A DNA stretch of 64,000 nucleotides from Marinobacterium iners (GTDB taxonomy: Bacteria > Pseudomonadota > Gammaproteobacteria > Pseudomonadales > Balneatricaceae), in assembly GCF_017310015.1 (NCBI RefSeq), contig NZ_CP022297.1, positions 2,976,001 through 3,040,000 on the forward strand, given 5' to 3'. Numbering within the stretch: the stretch's first letter is position 1; each line of letters begins with the position of its first letter. The notes below the pieces were generated by a model. It did no database searches and was not told where the DNA came from. It saw only the letters and a list, made by a program, of their open reading frames with translations. The translations under genes and the position numbers were made by a program. This document shows, one piece after another, positions 45,890 through 53,286 of the stretch.

Positions 45890-47947
45890 TTACTCCGTGC
45901 CGTCAGCTGCTGGCGAACTGCATTGCTGCAGTCCGTGAAGGATCAGCTCGACAATGCGCTCAGCAGATCGCGATGTGGCCAGCTCACGGTTTTCCTCAAC
46001 GGAGAGCCCATTCTTGAGCCCCGAGATGCCACATGCCTTCAGCTCAGCCGCTATGCTCTCGAACTCTTCCCACTTCACACTGCGATCCGCGTAAAGCTGC
46101 TTCAGCTCGGGCGCATGTGGCAGTGCCTGGTGGTACTCTGAAGTCAGCTCTATGCGTTCTATTCCCTCAAGGGCGTCGAGCACGAGTCGAGCACAACCTC
46201 CGAAGGCACCCACGAGGTAGACGGGGCGCTGGGCGCGAATTCCAAGGAGTGCTTCTTCAAGAACCCCCGGCATGTGCCCCATGTAGGGAGTGTCAGGACG
46301 TCCTAGCTTCCCTCCAACGACGACACGCGCATTGAGCTCATTCGTCTGGCGCTCGCGCATCGAGGTCAGCCCTCTCGACCAGGCGAACCGGTGAAGTGCC
46401 GTGTCCGATGGAATCTCGACGTCAGGAACAGCAACAAAGGACGGGTCAATCGCCTCGTTGATGTCGGAAGGCCGATCGCATCGTCGCATCTCGACAAGAG
46501 GGCCTAGGCGAGCTTCATCACGAATCGAGGCTAACATTGGCCACGGGAGGTACGTGACGAGCTCGGGCATACCTTGATCTGTTCTCGGTGTACCCCGCAG
46601 CTGCTCCACGATCGGATCACTTGCTAGGTCAGCCAGCCGTAGCGTGTAGCCGTCGGAGCCGAGGTGCCCCCCATAGGCCAGCCGCACTCCAGCTATGAGG
46701 AGGTAACGAGAAAGATCGAGGAGAATAGAGTCCAAGTGGGCAGCTCGGAGTCCATAGCGACCTAGATCCTCGGCACCTGAAACCGACAGCGCTACCGTGA
46801 GGTGGCGACTGCGAAGATCATGCTTAAGCGCGTGGCGCTGCAGGGGAGTTTCGACGCGTACCCCTGTGCGCTCAAGCACCTCAAGCTCTTCGGGGCCGAG
46901 AGGAGGATCTGGGTACAGGATGACCGGCTGATCCGCCACCCTGCAATGATGGACGATCGTCACCAGTTCGGGGCCGGCTGGAAGGATCAGATCGCTCTCA
47001 TGTTTTCTCTGTTTGAGGCTCTCTTCAGCGTAGGCGTGCCGGAGCACCTCTCGAAAGAGTAGGTCTACAACACCTTGAGCGTCGTTCGGCTTCCAACGGA
47101 TAACTGGTGTGTTACCCGAGTACGGAAAGCGGCGCGTCTCCCTCTCCTGGACTGCGTCAACAATGACAACCGGCCGTTGATAGTGCTTTGCGAGGAGTAC
47201 CTCCTTGCGGCACCAAGAACGCGACGAGTACGAATCGGTTACGATCGCCAAGAGGGCTGAGTCTTTAACGCCCTGCTCAATCTCATGCGCAAACCGGGAG
47301 CCTGTCGAGATATCACCGCTGTCGAACCACATCTTCTCCGGCTGGCTAGCTGTCAGATGTGAGAGGAGCGTCTTTACAACCCGTGGTTCGTGGTCGAGAT
47401 CCATCTTCGTGTGGCTGAGGAAGATGGTGGCCGGCGGGGCGTCGTCATTGTCAGGCCGAGGCCGTAGCCGCCGAATCAAAAGATGAACCAGACGTCGCGC
47501 GATGAATTTGTGTCGCTCTTCAACTCCATCGATCGCCCAGGCCCGCAGGAAGTTTGTGTCGTCGAGCCGTCTATCGATAGGCCACGCGTTCTCCGTTAGC
47601 TGTACTGGCATGAAACGGTGACCAGCGGATTCAGTGAGTGAGCGAAGCTGAGTTGCGTATTCACCCCAGGTCATCCCACTCTTCGTCGGCTTAGGTGCAG
47701 CAACCGCCAGATGGTCATCAGCCAGCAAAACCACGAGCACTCGATCAGCCTCGGTCGAAACAGCCGGTTTTGGCGGCTCGCCCGTGCCATCGTCGGGTGT
47801 GAAAGTCGTAGGGACCTGAAGCCCTGGCACTGCTGGATCAGCATTGAGCACCTCGTGCAAGTACTCGGCTGCTGCAGCTGCGTCTTTGGAGTCTGGGTGA
47901 AACTCAAATTGGACAAGCAATGGAAAACGCTGACTCAATCCGCTCAT
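45890..47947 (-). CDS. TIR-SLOG fusion protein
   Basis: A 685-residue protein, first gene of the operon; the ATG at 47947 follows AGAGAGG and is preferred over a GTG 10 codons upstream. Residues about 1-170 form an alpha/beta region that may be a degenerate TIR (RVLVVLLADDHLA, RFMPVQLTENAWP). Residues about 175-320 are a clear TIR domain (ATIFLSHTKMD, LLAIVTDSYSSRSWCRKEVLLAK; the Glu in CRKEV is the expected catalytic position). Residues about 380-640 resemble a SLOG nucleotide-binding domain (TVALSVSGAED, LAYGGHLGSDGYT, VVVGGKLG, PVYLVGAFGG). In Thoeris, SLOG binds the TIR-made signal; here sensor and effector are in one chain. Confidence 0.75.
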   Translation of the reverse strand: MSGLSQRFPLLVQFEFHPDSKDAAAAAEYLHEVLNADPAVPGLQVPTTFTPDDGTGEPPKPAVSTEADRVLVVLLADDHLAVAAPKPTKSGMTWGEYATQLRSLTESAGHRFMPVQLTENAWPIDRRLDDTNFLRAWAIDGVEERHKFIARRLVHLLIRRLRPRPDNDDAPPATIFLSHTKMDLDHEPRVVKTLLSHLTASQPEKMWFDSGDISTGSRFAHEIEQGVKDSALLAIVTDSYSSRSWCRKEVLLAKHYQRPVVIVDAVQERETRRFPYSGNTPVIRWKPNDAQGVVDLLFREVLRHAYAEESLKQRKHESDLILPAGPELVTIVHHCRVADQPVILYPDPPLGPEELEVLERTGVRVETPLQRHALKHDLRSRHLTVALSVSGAEDLGRYGLRAAHLDSILLDLSRYLLIAGVRLAYGGHLGSDGYTLRLADLASDPIVEQLRGTPRTDQGMPELVTYLPWPMLASIRDEARLGPLVEMRRCDRPSDINEAIDPSFVAVPDVEIPSDTALHRFAWSRGLTSMRERQTNELNARVVVGGKLGRPDTPYMGHMPGVLEEALLGIRAQRPVYLVGAFGGCARLVLDALEGIERIELTSEYHQALPHAPELKQLYADRSVKWEEFESIAAELKACGISGLKNGLSVEENRELATSRSAERIVELILHGLQQCSSPAADGTE

Positions 47948-48439
47948 CTCGAACCTCTCTTCGCGCTTAATCGACACTCAATGCATCCCATGGGTAGTAG
48001 TATGTTGCGCAACAATTTAATGCTGCGCATGCGCGTTTTTGCTCCCACCCAAAAACTAGGAGAGCCGTCCTAACCATTTGAAGAGAAAAGATAAATCGAG
48101 ATACCACAGTCATTCTCTTCCGGTGAAAACGAGCATGCGCGTTTTGCAGCTTCGCCGTGCGCAGTATCCTGCAACGGCCAGTCCATAGTGCTCTGATAGT
48201 GAACGATTTTTTAGCCTGTTACCAGTCGCAAATGAGCACAGGTACGCGACAAAGCGAGCGCGGTGAGCATGTAGCCTTCAATACACTGCATGAATCACAG
48301 AAACTCAGATCCGCTTGTCCACAGGCCAAGTGGTGCATGGATCGATCGGCTGATTCCTGCAAATGTCCGCTTTGTGCGCTTCGGCGGAGCCCTACGGCCT
48401 GATCAATACTTATCCTCCCTAGCTGAAGAGGATAGAACA
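47948..48439. promoter_or_regulatory. Divergent intergenic region between defence operon and recombinase
   Basis: No credible gene is seen here. It must contain the promoters of the leftward TIR-SLOG operon and the rightward recombinase. It is AT-richer than the core genome and holds GCATGCGCGTTTTTGC at 48027-48042 and the near copy GCATGCGCGTTTTGC at 48133-48147, plus a TTGCGCAA palindrome at 48005-48012. The repeats could bind a regulator or the recombinase; neither is shown. Confidence 0.5.
48027..48147 (+). repeat. Direct-repeat pair upstream of the defence operon
   Basis: Two copies of GCATGCGCGTTTT followed by (T)GC, at 48027-48042 and 48133-48147, start 106 bases apart; each begins with the palindrome GCATGC. 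GCATGCGC occurs again at 49086-49093, just after the recombinase gene. Confidence 0.6.
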
Positions 48440-49069
48440 ATGAGCGAAAACGGTATTGATGCAGAGCATCTGAACCCACCCTGGAACAAGGGTAAACTGT
48501 TAGGCCAAAAGCGCCCTCTGAAACTTAAAGAGATTTGGGGCATTCGCATTCGTCTTGAACTTGCCGGCAAAACTCGTGACCTGGCGATGTTTAACCTCGC
48601 GATCGATAGTAAGCTGCGCGGCTGTGACTTGATGAACCTCAAAGTAAAAGATATCAGCCACGGTACAACGATCCAGAGTAGAGCCATCATCATCCAACAG
48701 AAAACTGGTAAGCCAGTACAGTTCGAAATCACGGAGGAGACCCGAAAGTCTCTACGTGATTGGATCAGCTACAAACGGCTAACTAGCAATGACTTTCTGT
48801 TCCCCAGCAGGGTCGTTTCCAACCATCCTATCACTACACGGCAATATGCCCGGATAGTTGATCAGTGGGTTACAAGTGTTGGTCTGGATGTCTGTGACTA
48901 TGGGACACACACAATGAGAAGGACCAAGCCGACTCTAATATACAGACGTACGCATGACCTGAGAGCAGTCCAGCTACTACTCGGTCATTCGAAGCTGGAT
49001 AGCACTGTCCGCTATTTGGGAGTGGAGTTGGATGACGCCCTCGTATTGGCCGAACAAACTGATGTTTAA
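48440..49069 (+). CDS. Tyrosine recombinase (short site-specific integrase)
   Basis: A 210-residue integrase from the ATG at 48440, just after GAAGAGGA. It lacks a long arm-binding domain, like a widespread family of about 200 residues starting with NPPWNKGKLLGQK. Catalytic residues are all visible: Arg in SKLRGCDL, Lys in QQKTGKPVQ, HTMRRT (H-x-x-R), LLGHSKL (His) and VRYLGVE (Tyr). It is divergent to the TIR operon and could have mobilised it. Confidence 0.92.
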   Translation: MSENGIDAEHLNPPWNKGKLLGQKRPLKLKEIWGIRIRLELAGKTRDLAMFNLAIDSKLRGCDLMNLKVKDISHGTTIQSRAIIIQQKTGKPVQFEITEETRKSLRDWISYKRLTSNDFLFPSRVVSNHPITTRQYARIVDQWVTSVGLDVCDYGTHTMRRTKPTLIYRRTHDLRAVQLLLGHSKLDSTVRYLGVELDDALVLAEQTDV

Positions 49070-49080
49070 GGGGCTAAAAG

Positions 49081-49098
49081 GGCCGGCATGCGCTGGCC
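49081..49098. terminator. Hairpin 3' of the recombinase gene
   Basis: GGCCGGC-ATGC-GCTGGCC folds into a 7-bp stem with one G-T pair, 11 bases after the recombinase stop; A-runs flank it on both sides, so it is better read as a minus-strand terminator or an integration-related structure than as a strong plus-strand terminator. Confidence 0.35.
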
Positions 49099-49205
49099 AA
49101 AAGCAAACCTTTGACTGTGATAGATATTATTTGAGAGCGTGGCTGTTTAAAAGTGGGAGAATAGGAAAAACCTACCATGTGAATACCAAACCTGATGTAT
49201 GACGC

Positions 49206-49239
49206 GGTGTTAGTACCAGCGAAGGCTGGTACTAACATC
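49206..49239. repeat. Long GAAG-loop palindrome
   Basis: GTTAGTACCAGC-GAAG-GCTGGTACTAAC is a perfect 12-bp stem with a four-base loop, extendable by about three pairs. It resembles dispersed intergenic palindromes of proteobacteria that share a GCGAAGGC centre. It lies between the recombinase and the copper genes. There is no T-run. Confidence 0.6.
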
Positions 49240-49323
49240 ACCAGATGGCACATGGCTCCGCGTCACCGGCAGAAGTCGGCGCTTCACTCTTCAAACATGC
49301 CTACGCACCAGCCCATCGCTGGT

Positions 49324-49677
49324 CTACCTGCGCGGAGCCTTGTTGCAACAGTGCGGTTCGTGGGCCTCGTTGTCCTTAATGTTCTGGTCGACAAAGCGAT
49401 AGTAACTGCGCTTCATCCGGTTCCACCAGCCATTATCAAGCCTGGCCCCCTGCTGCCGGATGACCTCTTCCACCTTGTCCAGGCTGCAGTGCGTCGCATC
49501 GTAGGCGAAAGACAGGCTGGATGTCCTGGCGTCATAGCTCACCTGGTCCATGCCGAACAGCTGGTCAATCTCGTCGACCAGGGTCGTCGCGGCCTGTCCA
49601 CTGACATCGGCCAGCTTGAGCCGGTGACTGACCAGGTTCACTTCCTTCACCCCGGGCTTATGGTCAAGATCACTCAT
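49324..49677 (-). CDS. HMA-like small metal-binding protein
   Basis: A 117-residue soluble protein whose first 75 residues show the betaalphabetabetaalphabeta rhythm of HMA domains (EVNLVSHRLKLADVSGQAA, DQVSYDARTSSLSFAYDA) but without CxxC. The tail EAHEPHCCNK offers Cys and His ligands. GGAGGT precedes the ATG. It ends the leftward P-type ATPase operon. Probably copper-linked by context. Confidence 0.6.
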   Translation of the reverse strand: MSDLDHKPGVKEVNLVSHRLKLADVSGQAATTLVDEIDQLFGMDQVSYDARTSSLSFAYDATHCSLDKVEEVIRQQGARLDNGWWNRMKRSYYRFVDQNIKDNEAHEPHCCNKAPRR

Positions 49678-49691
49678 TTGTCTTACCTCCG

Positions 49692-50045
49692 TTACTCCAC
49701 AATCACTTCACCCCTGTACATCTGCATCTGGCAGGTAAAGGGATAGCGGCCCGGTTGCAGCGGTGGCAATGCCACCGTCCGGGTCTTGTTCAGCGGCAGC
49801 TCCTCACTGATGCCAAAGTCCTTGAACACCACCACACTGGCGCAAGGTGAGGGATCCTTACGCAGAAAATTGAGCTGGGCGCGCTGCCCCGCCTGAATGC
49901 GGATATGCGCGGGCGCGTAAACGCCGTCCTGTACTTCAATCGTAATCTCGCCGGCGGCCAGCGCCGTGGCCGGCTCCCGGTACAGCCAGAACCACCAGAC
50001 GATCAGCGCAATCAACAGCAGCCCAAACAGATTAATCACCATCAT
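49692..50045 (-). CDS. Membrane-anchored cupredoxin-like protein
   Basis: A 117-residue protein with one N-terminal helix (about residues 3-21, INLFGLLLIALIVWWFWLY) and a cupredoxin fold (about 33-117) with DPSPCASVV and a C-terminal PGRYPFTCQMQMYRGEV, in which Cys and Met are candidate copper ligands. GGGAGGT precedes the ATG. It lies between the ATPase and the HMA-like gene, which suggests copper handover at the outer face of the inner membrane. Confidence 0.75.
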   Translation of the reverse strand: MMVINLFGLLLIALIVWWFWLYREPATALAAGEITIEVQDGVYAPAHIRIQAGQRAQLNFLRKDPSPCASVVVFKDFGISEELPLNKTRTVALPPLQPGRYPFTCQMQMYRGEVIVE

Positions 50046-50060
50046 GATATTACCTCCCTG

Positions 50061-52361
50061 TCAGTGTTCCTGTGGCTTGAACAGGCGCAAACGGTTGGCA
50101 TTGGTCACCACCGTCAAGGACGAGAACGCCATGGCCGCACCGGCAATGACCGGGCTCAGCAGCACGCCGACGAAGGGGTACAGCAGACCCGCCGCCACCG
50201 GCACACCGGCCACGTTGTAGATAAATGCGCCGAACAGATTCTGGCGGATATTGCGCAGCGTTGCCCGACTGACCGCAATGGCGTCGGCCAGGCCGTGCAG
50301 CGATCCACGCATCAGGGTGACATCGGCACTCTCGATCGCCACATCGGTCCCGGTACCGATGGCAAAGCCTACATCCGCCAGCGCAAGCGCCGGCGCATCA
50401 TTGATGCCGTCACCGGTCATGCCCACGATCTCGCCCCGCTGCTGCAATTCGGCAACCTTGCCGGACTTGTCCTCCGGCAGTACCTCGGCAAAGAACTCGT
50501 CGATGCCGACCTGCTCGGCCACAGCCCTGGCCGTATCCCGGTTGTCGCCGGTAAGCATGACCACACGGATACCGTCCTTCTGCAACCGCCTGATGGCGGC
50601 GACCGAATCCTGTTTGATCGGGTCAGCCACGGCGATCAGCGCCAGCAGCCGGTTATCCACCGCCAAGTACATCGGCGTGCGCGCCTGCGCTGCCAGCTGC
50701 TGAGCCTGCTCAAGGTGCGCCTCAATGGATATACCCCGGTCACGCATCAGCTTTTCATTGCCGAACAGCAGCATCTGACCATCGACCTGACCTTCCACAC
50801 CGTGACCGGCAATGGCGTTGAACCCTTCGACACGACCCGGCTTGACCTCCCGCTCCAGTGCCGACTCAACAATCGCCTGTGCCAGCGGATGCTCGGAACC
50901 CTGCTCCAGCGTTGCCGCCAGCCGCAGCACCTCCGCTTCTTCAGCCCCCTCGAAGGGGATCACCTCGGTCACTTTCGGTGTGCCCTCGGTGATGGTGCCG
51001 GTCTTGTCCAGAATCATCGCGGTAATCTTCGACGCCGTCTGCAGCGCCTGGCCGTTGCGAATCAGTACCCCGGCTTCCGCCGCCTTGCCCACACCGACCA
51101 TGACCGACATCGGCGTCGCCAGCCCCAGTGCGCAGGGACAGGCGATGATCAATACGGTGGTCGCCGACACGATGGCGAAGGCAACCGCCGGCTCAGGGCC
51201 GAAATTGAGCCAGGCCAAGGCACTGATCACGGCAAGGATCATGATCGTCGGCACGAAGTAGCCGGAAATCACATCGGCCAGTCGCCCGATGGGCGGCTTG
51301 GAGTTCTGCGCCTGCTTGACCATCGAAATGATCCTGGCGAGCGCGGTATCCTTGCCGACGCGGGTGGCGCGGAACAGCAGCGATCCCGACTTGTTGAGGG
51401 TACCGCCAACTACCTCGTCATCCGCTGCCTTTTCCACCGGCATCGGCTCACCGGTCAGCATGGACTCGTCTACCGACGAATGTCCGTCCAGCACTACGCC
51501 ATCGACGGGAATCTTTTCACCGGGCCTGACCCTGACCTGGTCGTCTTGCTGAACCTGCTCAATCGGGATGTCGATCTCCTGACCGTCGCGCAGCACTCTG
51601 GCCGTCTTGGCCTGGAGCCCGATCAGGCGCTTGATCGCTTCCGAGGTGCGGCCGCGGGCACGAATCTCCAGTGCCAGCCCCATGTCAATCAGACCGATGA
51701 TCATCGCGGTGGCTTCGAAATAGACATGCCGTGCCATCTCGGGCACCAACTGCGGGAAGAACACCACCACCATTGAATACAGCCAGGCCGTTCCGGTACC
51801 CAGCGCGATCAGGGTATCCATGTTGGCACTGTGATTACGAAACGACTTCCAGGCACCGACATAGAAATGTCGACCGGAAAACAGCATCACCGCCAGCGTC
51901 GCCAGCCCCACCAGCAACCAGCCGATGCGCTCTCCGGTCGTTACAACCGTCATCTCGCCAATGAACAGGCCGTAAATCATCAACGGCACGCCCAAACCCA
52001 GGGCGATCACCATCTCGCGGATCAGGCGCTTGTAGTACGCCTGGTCTGCCTGCTCCTTCTCGCTGAGCAGTTCTTCTGCCGACTCGCTCTGCGCCACCCT
52101 GGCGCCATAGCCGGCCGCTTCCACCGCCGCGATCAACGCCTGATCGGACACATCGCCAACGACGCTGACGCTGCGCTGGGCAAAGTTCATCTCGGCACTG
52201 TTCACACCCGGTACCTTCTGCAGTGCCGCCTCAATCTTGCCGACACAACTAGCGCACCCGGCACCTTCGATCAGCAGTTCGTGCGGACTACTGTCATGAC
52301 CCGCTGCAGATCCAGCCGCCTCATGATGGCAATGCTCTGTGTGCTGTTTCGCTTCATGCAT
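50061..52361 (-). CDS. copA: Copper-exporting P1B-type ATPase
   Basis: A 766-residue Cu(+) efflux pump. A His-rich start is followed by one HMA domain (GAGCASC, about residues 30-95), eight helices, the transmembrane ACPCALGLATP copper site, the phosphorylation motif DKTGTITEGTP, SEHPLAQAI and GDGINDAPALALADVG. The HMA motif is GCASC, not the more common GMTCxxC. It is divergent to the cupredoxin-oxidase-CopB genes across a 312-base gap that holds a cop-box-like site. Confidence 0.95.
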   Translation of the reverse strand: MHEAKQHTEHCHHEAAGSAAGHDSSPHELLIEGAGCASCVGKIEAALQKVPGVNSAEMNFAQRSVSVVGDVSDQALIAAVEAAGYGARVAQSESAEELLSEKEQADQAYYKRLIREMVIALGLGVPLMIYGLFIGEMTVVTTGERIGWLLVGLATLAVMLFSGRHFYVGAWKSFRNHSANMDTLIALGTGTAWLYSMVVVFFPQLVPEMARHVYFEATAMIIGLIDMGLALEIRARGRTSEAIKRLIGLQAKTARVLRDGQEIDIPIEQVQQDDQVRVRPGEKIPVDGVVLDGHSSVDESMLTGEPMPVEKAADDEVVGGTLNKSGSLLFRATRVGKDTALARIISMVKQAQNSKPPIGRLADVISGYFVPTIMILAVISALAWLNFGPEPAVAFAIVSATTVLIIACPCALGLATPMSVMVGVGKAAEAGVLIRNGQALQTASKITAMILDKTGTITEGTPKVTEVIPFEGAEEAEVLRLAATLEQGSEHPLAQAIVESALEREVKPGRVEGFNAIAGHGVEGQVDGQMLLFGNEKLMRDRGISIEAHLEQAQQLAAQARTPMYLAVDNRLLALIAVADPIKQDSVAAIRRLQKDGIRVVMLTGDNRDTARAVAEQVGIDEFFAEVLPEDKSGKVAELQQRGEIVGMTGDGINDAPALALADVGFAIGTGTDVAIESADVTLMRGSLHGLADAIAVSRATLRNIRQNLFGAFIYNVAGVPVAAGLLYPFVGVLLSPVIAGAAMAFSSLTVVTNANRLRLFKPQEH

Positions 52362-52673
52362 GTCTTATTACTCCATTGTGGAAATACCGCTATTTCCCCA
52401 AGTACAGTATGGGTGATATTCAGCGACATGAAACTTACCACCAGATTACATTTTCGTAAGCAAGGTTCATCAATAGCACCGCTAGATGATCACCCCGTCA
52501 TTCTGTACCTCGATCTGCTACTCAAAAGCGGACCTGCCAGAACGTGACTGAACCCCAAAGGCCAGGTGAAAAGTTCTCGATCGGGAACCTTACGGAAATA
52601 TCATCTTGACGTCAGCATAGCGATAAGTGACATCAATATACTGGGCGCTACATGTTTATCAGAGGAAGTAGCG
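52362..52673. promoter_or_regulatory. Divergent copper promoter region with a cop-box-like site
   Basis: The gap between the P-type ATPase and the cupredoxin gene holds ATTACATTTTCGTAAG at 52445-52460. It matches the CopR-type dyad TTACA-N4-TGTAA except for one base in the right arm. Nothing coding was seen. Confidence 0.6.
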
Positions 52674-53225
52674 ATGACTATCATCAAACCAACCGTGCTG
52701 GCCCTGTGTCTGTCCACAATTCCCGCTTTTGCAGTTGCCAATGCGACTCATGAAATCAGCCATGCAGCTAAAGAACCGAATATCGGTCAGGCCGGTATTG
52801 CAACCAAGACCACCCGCACCGTCGAGATAACCCTGAAAGACAACTATTTCGACACCGAGACGATCACCGTACAAGCCGGCGAGACTATCCGTTTTGTGCT
52901 GAAAAACGAGGGTGGCCTGTTGCATGAGTTCAATATAGGCACGTCGCATATGCACGAAGGACATCAGACCGAAATGCTCAAGATGATGCAGCACGGCATG
53001 CTGACAGTGACCGGCATGAACCATGATATGGCTGGGATGGACCACGGCTCAATGCCCGAAATGGAGGGCATGGCGCACAATGATCCGAACAGCATACTGG
53101 TCAACCCCGGTGAGACCAGAGAGTTGACCTGGACCTTCTCGGGTGATGCCGAACTGGAGTTTGCCTGCAATATGCCGGGCCATTACCAGGCTGGAATGGT
53201 CGGCGAATTCAAGCACGAAGCTTGA
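52674..53225 (+). CDS. Periplasmic cupredoxin with Met/His-rich insert
   Basis: A 183-residue exported copper protein from the ATG at 52674 after AGAGGAAG. A signal peptide (about 1-23) is followed by a cupredoxin fold with LLHEFNIG and a C-terminal FACNMPGHYQAGM (Cys, His, Met copper ligands). Between them lies a Met/His-rich stretch (MNHDMAGMDHGSMPEMEGM), like copper-storage tails. First gene of the copAB-like operon. Confidence 0.87.
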   Translation: MTIIKPTVLALCLSTIPAFAVANATHEISHAAKEPNIGQAGIATKTTRTVEITLKDNYFDTETITVQAGETIRFVLKNEGGLLHEFNIGTSHMHEGHQTEMLKMMQHGMLTVTGMNHDMAGMDHGSMPEMEGMAHNDPNSILVNPGETRELTWTFSGDAELEFACNMPGHYQAGMVGEFKHEA

Positions 53226-53286
53226 AGCCCCTCTTTTTCAGCCCGGTATTAATATGCCGGGGTAGTTGCAGTTCAAGGAGAACCCT

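Noticed and set aside
42055..47947. Canonical Thoeris
   Set aside because: ThsB-like TIR proteins are present, but no ThsA with a SIR2 domain lies within the island; the SLOG is fused to a TIR and extra nucleotide enzymes are part of the operon.
48157..48402. An 81-codon plus-strand frame upstream of the recombinase
   Set aside because: No ribosome-binding site or conserved pattern; it overlaps the recombinase leader.
49206..49239. Integron attC site
   Set aside because: The palindrome lacks the paired core sites with GTTRRRY ends and the imperfect-stem pattern, and the recombinase is not IntI-like.
49195..49746. A 183-codon plus-strand frame after the recombinase
   Set aside because: It runs antisense through the HMA-like gene, which has a strong GGAGGT start and copper context.
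49905..51776. A 623-codon open frame on the plus strand
   Set aside because: It lies fully antisense to the P-type ATPase and cupredoxin genes, which have all expected motifs; the frame shows no recognisable domain.
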